A stretch of DNA of 32,771 nt, from assembly GCA_001931875.2 (NCBI GenBank), contig MSJH02000533.1, positions 1-32,771 on the forward strand. The letters run 5' to 3'. This stretch comes from Byssochlamys sp. IMV 00236 (taxonomy: Eukaryota; Ascomycota; Eurotiomycetes; Eurotiales; Thermoascaceae). A program made the position numbers and the translations under genes. Shown in pieces: positions 11,100-21,624 of this stretch. The notes beneath the pieces are model-generated. The model was not told where the DNA came from and did no database searches. It was given only the letters and a program-made list of their open reading frames with translations. Every line of letters starts with the position of its first letter. The stretch's first letter is position 1.

Positions 11100-11178
11100 A
11101 ATGGTGATATAATAAGTGTTAGGATTTGTGGGTGTGAGCGTGAGTGAGTAATGAAGCCTTGATCCAAAAGATCGACCG

Positions 11179-11187
11179 CCTTTTATA
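11179..11187 (-). promoter_or_regulatory. TATA box of the polygalacturonase gene
   Basis: TATAAAAGG reads on the minus strand about 80 bp before the ATG at 11099. It is a strong consensus match at a sensible distance for a 5' leader of roughly 50 nt. Function is inferred. Confidence 0.5.
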
Positions 11188-11189
11188 TT

Positions 11190-13514
11190 CATTTGAATCG
11201 TCTTGTCCTACACATAGGATGATTGCTGGCTGCCATCCAAAGACAAATTAATTACTTATCATGAAGCGGAAATTTTACAACTTCAAAATTCTCCTGGAGA
11301 ACAAAGCTTATTGAGTTGCAATAACACGAAAACAACGTACACAACAATATGTTTCAATTTTCATTTACATTTGTCTTACGCAGCATCACAAAAGCAGAGC
11401 CATTCCGTAATATTATTTGCTGCTACAATGTCTCCTGTTCATTAAGTAAGGTCAAATATCATTGCTTTTCCATTGGAGCTAGTATTGCCATGACAAATGG
11501 TAAATTGTTTCCCTGGTATCTTCAAAGTAACCTATTGCCTTTGTAACACAGAATTTAAAAATTAATAAATGGTAATAAAATGAAAATCCCCATGGTTTTG
11601 TGTGCCTCCGCGGCAATAAGGTTTACTGATGTGCAAGCGGTATTAAAACGCTTTGTAACTTTAGAATTTCTTCAATAGAAAAAAAAGGCATTGAGATCTC
11701 TAGCTCTTGAGATTACAAGCGAGGTATGTTCATGTACACAGTACTTGTATTAGCTCGATTATGCTAAAGGGACTGCCTCTATGGTAATTGCTCTAAATGT
11801 AAACATGGAAGGACGCTAGAGCATTAGTGTAACAAGATAAAGTTGATACTGTTTTCAAGTTAATTTGGTTCACGAGTATTCCAAAGCGGTATATCTTGAC
11901 TTTGTCTTTACCAGTGAAACATAAACAGCAAAAGAAAAAAACTTTGTAATTCTTGAGCTAAAGAGACTATGGAAGCAGCAATTTCTTAATATTATTGATC
12001 AATTCATTGCGTTTTTATTCACAAGTCAAGAAATAGAAACCAAATTGGTTCTGTGACGAATGGTCATACAATATTGAACAAATATTATAGGATAAGAACG
12101 AGGTAGTTCAGTGACTGGAATTTCTTTGCATTCTGTTGCTTATTAATAAAACTGTCCATTCAGCATTAATGAGCAGGTTGCGCGTGGAAAAGAATGAACA
12201 GCAAAGAAATAAGAGTACTTGCTCCTTTATTCTCACGGGAGGAAGCGAGTTGCATAAACCACCTCGGATAACTGATAAAAGGCCGTGCTACGTAGCGGAT
12301 CTTTAATGAAATACCATCAGATAATGGAAGGAAGGCAACAAGAAAAAGCAAACAGAATTAAAGAATAAAGCGAATAAAAGCAGCAATTGTTGAGCTAAAT
12401 ATAGTTTGTATCATTATATGCACGAAAGCAAGTCATAACGAAAGAGACAAGGATATTACTAGAGGGCAAGCATGCAATACAAATTTCATATCCGTAAAAC
12501 AGGATTGTGCGGTTTAAGCGGCCGAAACAATACGTAATTGTTTAATTAAAAATAATATTGTTCTTGTCTTTATTCAATTCAGATCTTTCAGCTCCTCAAA
12601 AGATGAAGAGCTTGTACATTAGTCGTTCAAGTCATTTTGTATGTGTAGAATTAATTGTATTAAGCTTTGTATATCCTACAAGATGCACTTTTAAAGTAAC
12701 AGTTTTTGAAGAAAGATTTCTTAAAGAGCTTTCAATCTGGATTGTCTCATTCTTATGGATTTTACTAGCTTCATCATTCTTTTTTGAATTAATCTTTGTC
12801 ATTTTGATTGAATGACATACATTTAGTGTTTTGCTTAAATCTGCCATACTTGCAAAACAGAGTCAGTCTTTTAATAAGCGTCTTTAATAAAGGTCATATA
12901 CTGACCACGCTTACACCTGCATTAAATACAGGTCAAAAGATAATGATAAGAAATATATTCTATTCGTCTTTTTGGTATTCAGCTTCTGTTATCAAGTGTT
13001 TATCACATTTGAGGTGATTGAATTTGGAGCAATGCATATACTTGGAAGTCTTTAAATGAATCATCATGACGATATACTGTATGTAAAATAAAAGTAAACA
13101 AGAGCAGTAATCATGACTCGCTGTTGATTCGTAAAATCAACTTAATTCATCGTATAAAGAGCATAGTATGACACATAGCTTATATTAAACATACATTTAA
13201 TGACTTGGTCAAGTCCTTTTCTATTATGAACCGTAAACCATAATGTCTCTAAAGTCTTGTACATCACAATCAACATTGATCCAAGCAACTAACTGATAAA
13301 AGAATAATGGAATAACTTGTCATACAAAGAGTCATCTGAATATACTCCTTGTATATGTCATTACTGAGCAAACCAAAGACATGTATAGATACCACTGCAG
13401 TAACAACAAGTGTAAGTCTATTATTGCATTTTACATCAAGCTCCGACACAAAAATGATAACAGCACAAAAAGTTGTCTTTTTTTTCTTTCTTTTTGACAA
13501 GAAAAAACACGGCC
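11190..13514. other. long intergenic stretch, no convincing gene
   Basis: About 2.3 kb of AT-rich sequence. I looked for conserved protein blocks, tRNA-like cloverleaf pieces and repeats on both strands and found none I can support. The longest open frames (12558-12815 on plus, 12847-12632 on minus) overlap each other and look random. The hydrophilic Lys/Asn/Ser-rich minus frame is marginally more protein-like, but matches nothing I know. The last few hundred bases presumably hold the promoter of the next gene. Confidence 0.4.
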
Positions 13515-13952
13515 ATGAGCGGACTAAACTCTTGGAATGTTACTGTAGAAGCACTTCATTTGGCGTCAGAGGCATATAATTTCTGTCAAGATCAGTTGAG
13601 TAAAGCCAATATTTCACTACCTGAATTTGATCAGGTCGTTTCTGTGACAAGCTCAAGCCTGGGATATATTTTGACACATTCACCGGCAGTCTTTAGACAG
13701 TTATACCACCTGTTTACCCAACTACCACTTATTGAGTACAACTTTGTCACCATTTTATTATTACTCATCAGTACGTACACTGTGTACTGCTTTGTGCTCG
13801 CCACGGTTCGCTGGTTTTATAGACTGTTTTATGGGTTTGTACGGTTCAGCTTTTTTATCCTATTCGCGTATGCACTTGTACTTGCTTTCAACTATATTAC
13901 AAATATGCCGACAGACTCAAGAGGACAAACGACACGAACAAGGAATTATTAA
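13515..13952 (+). CDS. small two-pass membrane protein, Apq12-like (nuclear envelope/ER)
   Basis: A single exon of 145 aa. A hydrophilic N-terminal ~70 residues precede two hydrophobic segments, about residues 75-97 (VTILLLLISTYTVYCFVLA) and 109-127 (FFILFAYALVLAF), linked by an aromatic/basic loop with WFYRLFYGF. The tail is short and polar (TDSRGQTTRTRNY). Length, two closely spaced membrane spans and the aromatic linker match the Apq12 family ('nuclear pore assembly and biogenesis'), which affects nuclear envelope and nuclear pore integrity and lipid balance. This is similarity of layout more than of strict motifs, so an unrelated small ER protein remains possible. ATG 13515 is the only in-frame ATG before the conserved part. 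The gene converges on CYP51 with 96 bp between the stops. Confidence 0.55.
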   Translation: MSGLNSWNVTVEALHLASEAYNFCQDQLSKANISLPEFDQVVSVTSSSLGYILTHSPAVFRQLYHLFTQLPLIEYNFVTILLLLISTYTVYCFVLATVRWFYRLFYGFVRFSFFILFAYALVLAFNYITNMPTDSRGQTTRTRNY

Positions 13953-14048
13953 CGCTCTTTTATTAATGTACAAAAAAAAGTATCATGTGTATGAATAAAG
14001 AAACATAAATGCAAAAAAAATGAAGATATATTATTGTTGAATAGTAAA

Positions 14049-15681
14049 TTAGTATCTACGTGTAAAACGGATTCTGCTATCTTCTGGCACAACAACCATC
14101 GACGTATAATCAGGCTTTGGAACATGGCCTGATACAATTTCAAAGTCAAATCGTTTTACAAAGGTACCAATGACGGTCTTGAGTTGAAGGTAACCAAATT
14201 TTTCGCCAATACAACGGTGACGTCCAGCACCAAAGGGGAGGAAAGGGCTACGTGACGAAATTCCGACGGCACCAAAACCATAGTCGATATTGGCATCATC
14301 ACCCGCCTCAAGTTGATGTACAGGGTCAGACTTTTCGGACCAGCGGTAAGGGTCCCATTTCATAGGATTATGGAAATAGGTCTCGTCGATCTGAGAGACG
14401 CCTGGTGCAGCCAAGAGGTAATCGCCCTTGGGAATCTCCAGGCCATACTTTTCAAAGACCATCTTGTCTGCAACGACACGGCGCATCATGTTGAAAATGG
14501 GTGGATGTAAGCGAAGAGTTTCCCTGACGACATTTTCCAGTAGCGTCAGTTGCTCAAGGTTATCATAGGTAAAATCGGTTTCGAGTGAACCAAGTTTTTC
14601 AATCATTTCCGTTCGGAGTGCCTTTATGATATCAGGTCGATTGGCAAGTTCTAGAATGGCCCAAGCGGATGTTGTAGAGGATGTGTGTTGACCGCCAAAG
14701 AGAGCAGCAGTCAAAATGCCGCAGATCTGATGATCCGGAATAGAAGAACCGTCCTTGTAGTGAGCATCCATAATAGTTTGAAGAAGATCGTTCTCACGAA
14801 TATTATTTTTTCGTCTGTTGTGAATAATCGAGGAATAGAGCTTGGCTAGCTTTTCACGAGCCTCGTCACGACGACGATAGGATGGAAGTGGTAGATTCGG
14901 AAACATGAAATTGATAGGACGGAATCCCTGATCGAGATCATAATAGAGCTGTGCAATGCCACTGTCTAATGCGTTACGAACCTCTGGACCAAGAAGTGTA
15001 CGAGAGGCAGTGTAGATGATTAAGGTACCAAACATCTTGTAAGCATCAACTTGGCCAGTTTTTTCAAATGATTCAAAGAAGTTGTTGCATTCTTCCACAA
15101 TCAAAGGTACATCTTTTCGAAACGACTCGATATTTAATCCGCTCTTGATGATCCTCTTTTGCTCCATGAAAATACTATGTGCCGTATCAAAGACAACGTC
15201 GTTACCAAATACGTACTTGGTCATATGATTATATGCAGCAGCAGCAGATGCCATGTTTTGTTTTGCATTAAATACGAATTGGTTACCATCAGGGCTAAGG
15301 CATGCAGTGACGCGCTTGTTTAAGAGACGAAAGGTAAACACATCACCATACTTCTTTTGACAGGATTGAAGGAATTGAATAGGATCTCTAAATTAGAGTT
15401 TAATGTTTCATCTTTGTAAAATGAGCACGATTGAATACATTACTTGCCAAAATCAACTGCGTTTCCGAGAAATGGAATCCACGAAGGAACGGCTGGAGGA
15501 GCCTTGGGATTTTTGGGAGCGATCTGTCCTTTATCAGCACATCATGCAATCATTGTCAATTTGTGTTACCTACATATTGAGACAGAACATCAATGACCCA
15601 GTAAGCAAGAAAGGCGAGTAAGACCTTGGAGAGAATGCTTGTGATTGACGTCTCGGAAAGTAAAGTTGAAATGACAGCCAT
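14049..15681 (-). CDS. ERG11: CYP51 lanosterol 14-alpha-demethylase (Mucorales F5 type)
   Basis: Three exons, 15681-15570, 15528-15444 and 15387-14049, give 511 aa, normal for fungal CYP51. This ER enzyme removes the 14-alpha methyl group of lanosterol or eburicol in ergosterol synthesis and is the azole target. An N-terminal membrane anchor (about residues 16-33) is followed by the Pro-rich hinge KAPPAVPSW. Later come the I-helix GGQHTSSTTSAW (297-308), ExxR (355-358) and heme loop FLPFGAGRHRCIGE (Cys ~458). At the position of Candida Tyr132 the protein has Phe (F132 in VVFDTAHS), and before GGQHTS it has Ala (A294). With a +3 offset these equal F129 and A291 of the Mucorales CYP51 F5 paralogue, reported to cause resistance to voriconazole and fluconazole. 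The ATG at 15681 was chosen because the frame upstream only has GTG. Both introns use AG acceptors dictated by phase. Confidence 0.96.
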
Positions 15682-15865
15682 GAATAATGCAACAAGTGTA
15701 AAGAGAGAAAAAGAAGAAGAAGAAGAAAAAAGAGACACTTTTTAAATACCAAGAAAAAAATCGTTCGATCGGTCATAGAGCCCGGCAGTAACACACTTAT
15801 TTTATGCCTCCATAAACGTTAGCGTAGGTTCTATAATTAAAGTTTTATTTACAAAAAAATAATAA

Positions 15866-18800
15866 TTATGAATGAATGCTCATCAATTCTTCAACCACTT
15901 TACAAAGATCTTCTACTGTCACATCCAATTTACGTCCGCCATGTATGCCATCTACTACACTTTGCATTTGATATGACGATAAGTCCAAAAAGCTTTCAAT
16001 CAGATCACCATCGATAAAGTTAATCGCTTCTTCTTTTCGACCCATAATATTCACATTTCTCCATCTAGATCATATACAGATGAGCTTTATAGTTCTTTTT
16101 TGTTGTTATTGTTACTTACTCTGCATGGCTCAGACCTCCTATACTTTTCACTGCTTTAGTCATATTGTATTGCATCTGGTTCAATAACTTGAATCGTTCT
16201 GCAGATAGGTCCGCTACGACTCCTATTGCTCCACTGGATGTACCAAAAATAAGTGACGGCGCGACTGGGCTACTGTCAGGATCCACATTGTTCATTCCAA
16301 GTGAGCCTAATGAAAAGTCCGTGATTAGTAAAGGGTTTTTCCATTCTAACTTTTTTCTTTTACGGCTTACCAAATCTAAATCGACTCACCATGTCGCCCA
16401 AATGCCATCCACTGATCATATCTAACAATGGTTCATCTGCCGAAGCCTCATCCTGACAGTGCTCTAGGACAAACAAATGTCCATCCTTCTCTGCACCAAT
16501 CATCAAATTTTCATCAATCGATTCAATCGCCAATACCTCCTTCACCTTTTCGTGAGCAGCTACTTCTATCAACTGCTGTGTGGATCGGTCAAATTGAAAC
16601 ATCACGACCGAGTATACCAAATCGCCAGTCATGATATAATCGCCATGGGTCGTGATGCATTCCGTAACGGAAGGCAATCGTTTTGAGCTGATCGATACCA
16701 ACTGACCCCCGGTCAATGTGCGTTCCCACCGATAGACGTGAAGTCTGCCTTTGATACTTGCTAGCAGTTTACCCTCAAACGCACGCACACAGTCTACCAT
16801 ACCTTCGGTTTTCAATTGACTTACAAGGCGTAATGGTGAGCGATCTGATGTGTATTGAAGCACAAGGATTCGACCCACACTTTGATGCTCAAACACGTCC
16901 ACGTCTTTTCCAGTTGCTACCACGTAATATTCATTTGGATCGTTTTCAAAAACGACCGTTGTAAGCGACAATGGTCTTTCAAACTGCTTAAAGTAGACAC
17001 GATCGAGCACTACCCTTCTCGGTTAATTTCTCTCTACTATGTTTCTCGTATACACCCATACCTGTCAACGATTGATCATCCAAGACCTCGAACCCTCCAG
17101 TCACGGTAGATGCGTCATATTCAGCGCTTGAGATTCTTTCGGTAATTATGCCAAAGGATTTAGAACTTTCTTGATATGCAATACGCCTAGGCGTGTCAAT
17201 CGTGGATATCTTGGTAACGTGCAGTTTCTGAATCTCCTCCATCCGACCGATCACCAGACCTTCTTTTGTGATCAACGCGATCGCATCTGGGAACGAATGA
17301 CAGCTGAAGGATGTACCGCACCGTACTTCTTTTAGATTTACGTTTGAGTAGACCAGTTTCTGGTTCCGACTGTGAATCACGCTTGGCTTATCCGATGCAG
17401 CAAAGACGTGAGTGATGCCGTTGAGGGTAAACGTCGTCAAGTGGATCGGCCATTTACCAAGAAAGGTTCGCTTTTTGTCCGACAGGGTGCCCTCTCTACT
17501 GTCCAACTTGAAATTATAAAATTGACCGTCACCAAGGGCCACAAGTAGGTAATTTGTATTTTCAAATTGAGAGATCAGAATGGACCGTGGCATGACCGTA
17601 CCTCCAATACTTTCTTGTGCCATCACTTCAAGATCGGGCAGTTTCAACAAGCATACGCTCACATTGTTCCAAGTGCCTATAGCCACAAACGCAGATTCAG
17701 TGGCAGATTGAATTGGGTGAATATCGATGCATGAGATTTCATAGGGAAACTGGGTTTCGCTTTTTTTTTAAAAAAAAAAAAGGACAAGAGGATATGAATA
17801 ATTGTTCTCAGCAGTTGCATCGAAAATGGGCTTACCCGATAACTTGTAATGTGTCATTCACGACTTGTAACGCAACCAAAATTCCATACCCCAAAGAAAC
17901 AACACATTGTGTCAGATTGATACTGGCTACCGTAATAGTACCATCAGGTATCCATTCATCTCGCAGTGATCCCGAAGGATGCGCATCCATTAATCGTACG
18001 CTGCGAGGTGTCACCTGGATCATCTTGCCTTCCTTGATATTACCGGCAGCAATCGTTTTTGAATCAAAATCGATGGCCGAGTACGAGTCTAGTTGAATGA
18101 TCGTGTTGTTGGATTGCAGCTGCAGTAGTTGTCCCTGGTTGAAAAACGAGAGCAGCAAGAGATTATGACTCTTTTCAAATGACGATTGAAGTGCCCATAT
18201 GCCCTGCACACCACTGACAGGTATCATCGCGAGCTCATTCAGCCCGACGCCGTTTCGAATCACTCTCAGAGAACTATCCTTACCCGCTCCTGAACACGTA
18301 ATGATCTGGGCCTGTCCCTGTTTGTCAAGATCGGCCACGCAAAAATCAGCAATCGGTCCTAGATTAGCAAATTCTTCAATCACTTGCAGGATATCTCCAC
18401 TCTCTGGATCTGCTGTTCGCTGGATATGTATCAGCTGTGAGTCGCCCACGGTAGATCCTACAAAGACGACATCATTATCCAAGTATTGAAGACAGGATGG
18501 GATTGATATCTTTCCAAGGCTGATAAACGAAAGGGATTCAACGCGGTTTGCCACTGAATTGAGTGTGAGCAAGTAGAGCAGCCCTTCTGCATCGCCCAAC
18601 AAGACACGGGTTCCTGTCTCGTCCATCACTGTGTAGCTTCATTACAAAATAAGACACACGTATGATTTATCCCCCTAATATTCTGCTTACCTATTGATAG
18701 TGGATGGTCTGATACCAATTGCAATGGGTGGTTGATCTAGTTTAAGGTACCGTATGAACTGATTTGCCACCAGAATGGCTCCACCCACACCAGCAGGTAG

Positions 18801-19746
18801 AGTAATGAGCAGATTAGCGTCTGATTCAAAGTGATCGAGGACAATATTTCCTGGAACAAGTTGCTGATCCTTGATCTCGAACAATTGGAGAAATCGTTGC
18901 TCTCGCGCATCATCATAAAGTATAAGCAGTGCTGGTTCTATTGAGTCCTGTAAGAAGGCCAAGGACACGATCTGTTTATCAAAAAGACTTTGAAGTATAT
19001 GTATATATAAGTCATAAGTATATATATACTATCATAATATATACCTAATGTTGATGTAATCTTGTGTATGCGGCTGTATAATCTCAACCTGTCGTCTTTT
19101 ACCTTCTTTGAGTCTTAGTGATATCTTTCTTTGTTGTTGTTGTTGCTGTTTATGTGGTATTTGTACAGCTATTTCTGGTATAATCAAGGTCACTGTAGAC
19201 TCATAAAGGGTGGTTGCAATGTATTGACAAGTAGGATCCAGGGCAGTAATGACATTGCTTGTTTCGTTATGTAGTTGACCAGGGAATCGAATATCGCCTG
19301 TACCTTCGGTTACTATTTGCTGTTGTGAAGCGTTGTAAGATAATATACAGTATTTATGTCGTGCAGTGGTGAGTAGAAGCCATGATTGTGTTTGATTCTA
19401 CATGATGTTAATCATTGTTTTCTTTATTCTCTTTTATAGGCATACTTTTGGTTTAAATAGTTCTAATGCAATAATGGTTCCATAAATGCTAAATTCTATT
19501 GTAGGCTTTAATCCGTTTGGATTTAATGTATAGATTTCAATACGATTTCCTTTTCTATTCTCTATAAATCAGCACCTCTTTTATCTCTAACACAACACAC
19601 ACACAAAAAAAAAAGAGAGTGGGACGTGTAATGATGATTTACCCTAAAATGAGATTGGTTTCGAATGAAGAAGTAAATGATCCTTTCACTGCAAATTGTG
19701 TGGCTGTTGGTTTTTGTGCTGTAACAACATATTTATGATAGGTCAT
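15866..19746 (-). CDS. DDB1: DDB1, CUL4 ubiquitin-ligase adaptor (UV-damaged DNA-binding protein 1)
   Basis: Nine exons join in phase: 19746-19643, 19554-19446, 19397-19045, 18987-18691, 18636-17836, 17759-17062, 17009-16371, 16306-16120 and 16064-15866. They give 1128 aa against 1140 in human. DDB1 links CUL4 to WD40 substrate receptors in the nucleus for nucleotide-excision repair and replication control. It consists of three seven-bladed propellers and a C-terminal helical domain. Diagnostic segments are YVVTAQKPTATQF at the N-terminus, the GDAEGLLYLLTL and GSTVGDSQLIHI blades, LGPIADFCVADL, LRVIRNGVGLNELA, GGTVMPRSIL, KLVYSNVNLKEV, GKLLASIKGRLHVY and the C-terminal INFIDGDLIESFLDLS. A poly-Gln run (HKQQQQQQRK) lies in exon 3. 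Introns 3, 4 and 5 need AAG acceptors to keep phase, and intron 5 ends in a T12-A9 block. The gene lies 184 bp upstream of CYP51 in the same direction, with no operon implied. Confidence 0.95.
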
Positions 19747-20144
19747 ATTCAGTTCTCCCCCTTTCTCCCCTTTGACAATAAAAAGGAAGAAAAAAAGAAA
19801 AAAATTGGAGATCCACATCCTAAAGAGAGACGTGTATTTTTCAAGTTCCGTCAAAACGAAGTATTTCGACGTGCTGAATATAGTATGAACGATGATAAAG
19901 GAAAGAAAATGGATCTGTTTTGCTTATATGTTAAGCAGTGAAAGAGCCTTTTTGACTAAGTTAACACGACGATGAATTTTGAAAAAGTAGATATTCAATT
20001 TGTTCCAATGATAGTAGACTGTATATAAAGTCTAGAAAGCAGCTTAGTACAAAAGAAAGAGACGGAGAGAAAGAGAGAGAGAGAAAGCCGAGATCCAGTT
20101 TAAAGTATGACCAAAAGCGTCATGCATCAAGATGTATGGCATTC
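19747..20144. other. upstream region of DDB1, no gene seen
   Basis: AT-rich sequence that includes a GA-repeat tract (about 20054-20088). It lies between the DDB1 start and the LINE insertion and presumably holds the DDB1 promoter. No coding block is recognised. A short open frame at 19696-19941 is antisense to DDB1 exon 1. Confidence 0.4.
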
Positions 20145-20157
20145 ATGCTGATATATA
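20145..20157. repeat. target-site duplication candidate, 3' side of LINE
   Basis: ATGCTGATATATA here is identical to 20711-20723. The two copies bracket the LINE fragment exactly, as expected of a target-site duplication. Part of the repeat is simple TA sequence, which weakens the case a little. Confidence 0.5.
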
Positions 20158-20710
20158 CGATTAAACAGATTTTTATTTATAAATAATAAAACCTTCAATT
20201 GGGCGCACGATTGTGATATTACATCTTTCCCGCCCGAGGCAGTTCATAAAGAAAAGATAGTGGTGACTAAAAAGCCCTTTTGGGATCAAGTGTAAGATAC
20301 ACTAGTGAGAAAGGGAGAAGAGGGGAGCCATTCTAAGAGTCTTTATCCGAGGTGAGTGGGCGGAAGCTCAGCGTGATAGAGGTAATCGAGTTCATATAGG
20401 ATTCTGCATATAGTTGGCCAGCGGATGCCCCACGAGAGTGTTGTGTTAGGAGAGCGAGGTTTCCTGGTAGGTAATATATTTAAAAGGAAGGAAAATGGGT
20501 CAGAAATGGTTTGGAGCATTATGAGTCTACGGTACATCTGAAGACAGTAAATGGTATGGGCTTTTGTGAAGGGCTGGTCAGGGTACCGAGGGCAGGCTTT
20601 GTATCGACCACCAGGGAGCCAGCCAAGACGCCAACGTATGCAACGACTTCTTTCAGACTGGACATAGGTAGCCATAGGACAGGATCGAGAGAAAGAACGG
20701 AAGCATGCGT
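20158..20710 (-). mobile_element. 5'-truncated non-LTR retrotransposon (LINE), C-terminal ORF2 fragment
   Basis: On the minus strand a frame runs from about 20710 to a stop at 20343. It contains SERSRCIRWRLGWLPGG, then a Cys/His knuckle remnant (CPRYPDQPFTKAHTIYC), DPFSFLLNILPTRKPRS and WPTICRILYELDYLYH. I recognise this as the C-terminal end of a LINE reverse-transcriptase polyprotein seen in Mucorales, with RT and endonuclease parts absent. The knuckle should read C-x2-C-x(n)-H-x4-C; here the second Cys is Tyr, a sign of decay. A 185-bp 3' tail follows to a 13-bp direct repeat that also borders the 5' side. Truncation at the 5' end with a target duplication is the usual outcome of target-primed reverse transcription. 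The local GC content is higher than in the flanks. Family identity is from memory, not a search. Confidence 0.65.
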
Positions 20711-20723
20711 ATGCTGATATATA
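20711..20723. repeat. target-site duplication candidate, 5' side of LINE
   Basis: Second copy of ATGCTGATATATA (see 20145-20157), directly abutting the truncated 5' end of the element. Confidence 0.5.
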
Positions 20724-21624
20724 TACCATTTTCAGAAACTATTCGCACACAATTTAAAACCTGTCTTTATGAGAGAAGATAAATGCGGTCAACACTTGTA
20801 AAAACACGTAATTGAAAAAGTTGTTAAAGATTTCATATAAATAGTCTGATCTTGACTTCTTTGGACCAAAAAGTAAGACCAGCTATTCTCCAGTTAGCCC
20901 TAAAATTTCTTTTTTTTATATGAACAACAATAGCAAGTAATGTTATCTACGACTATGAATGGTTCTTAATGATGACTATAGATGTATGCTCCTGGAAGGT
21001 CAACGAGAGCAGTAATGATGTCTTTCTTAATTGCTTGGAAGAATCATTGCTGTTGAATACATACTTATCATCATACCGATATACCATGACTGAATCTTAT
21101 CTGTCACTGTTACACCAGGAACTCATTCATCATGCCGAGCCCGTCATAAATAAAAAAAAACAAAAGAGAAAGGCAACACAATGGCATTAAAACCGAAAAG
21201 AACAACGGGGTTAAGTAAGCCCCTGATATTGAGTGTATCCCTATCTATCATTATGGGAGGAGATAGAGAAATATGAATTGAGGTTGATAGGGATTATAGT
21301 GTTTCGCAACCAATTAATTGTATTTAGCATAAAATTCGTTTACTCAAATGCGAAACACTGTGTATGCATATATATATCCAATTTACTTTATTAGTTGTCA
21401 AGGCCAGAGATTGTTAAAAGACTTTGGACATATATTAAAACGAACCAACTACAAGACTCAGCTGATATATTTAATCAATCTTTCAAAAGGATAAAGTCAA
21501 TAGCTTTGGTATGAACAGAGATTTGACAGCTCATTTAACAAAAAAGGATGAACCAGTCCAGAATCTGTTGAATGATTATTCTTTTATGAAAGATTTTTCA
21601 TCAAATGAATAAAGTAAATGTTTA
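20724..21624. other. intergenic, with small inverted repeats
   Basis: About 900 bp without a supportable gene. A 73-codon frame at 20969-21190 (TMTESYLSLLHQELIHHAEP in its second half) has plausible amino-acid composition but no recognised relative. Two small inverted repeats lie at 21237-21294 and 21298-21359 and are listed separately. Confidence 0.4.
21237..21359. repeat. two adjacent short inverted repeats
   Basis: ATCCCTATC (21237-21245) pairs with GATAGGGAT (21286-21294). Immediately after, AGTGTTTCGCA (21298-21308) pairs exactly with TGCGAAACACT (21349-21359), leaving a 40-base loop. Each could form a hairpin or mark the ends of a tiny MITE-like remnant. No coding capacity. Confidence 0.4.

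Noticed and set aside
10138..11112. Several long frames opposite to the GH28 gene
   Set aside because: They are antisense shadows. GH28 catalytic motifs and signal peptide are all on the minus strand.
12558..12847. Overlapping open frames on both strands in the 11.2-13.5 kb gap
   Set aside because: Neither has a recognised motif, splice context or promoter. The plus frame is Phe/Ile/Leu-rich as expected for AT-rich random sequence, and the minus frame is short.
15682..15738. Upstream GTG start adding 19 Ser/Phe residues to CYP51
   Set aside because: GTG is not a normal start in fungi. The ATG at 15681 gives a typical 511-aa CYP51 with a good membrane anchor.
20511..20717. Plus-strand ORF opposite the LINE fragment
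   Set aside because: It is antisense to the recognised LINE coding blocks and has no motif of its own.
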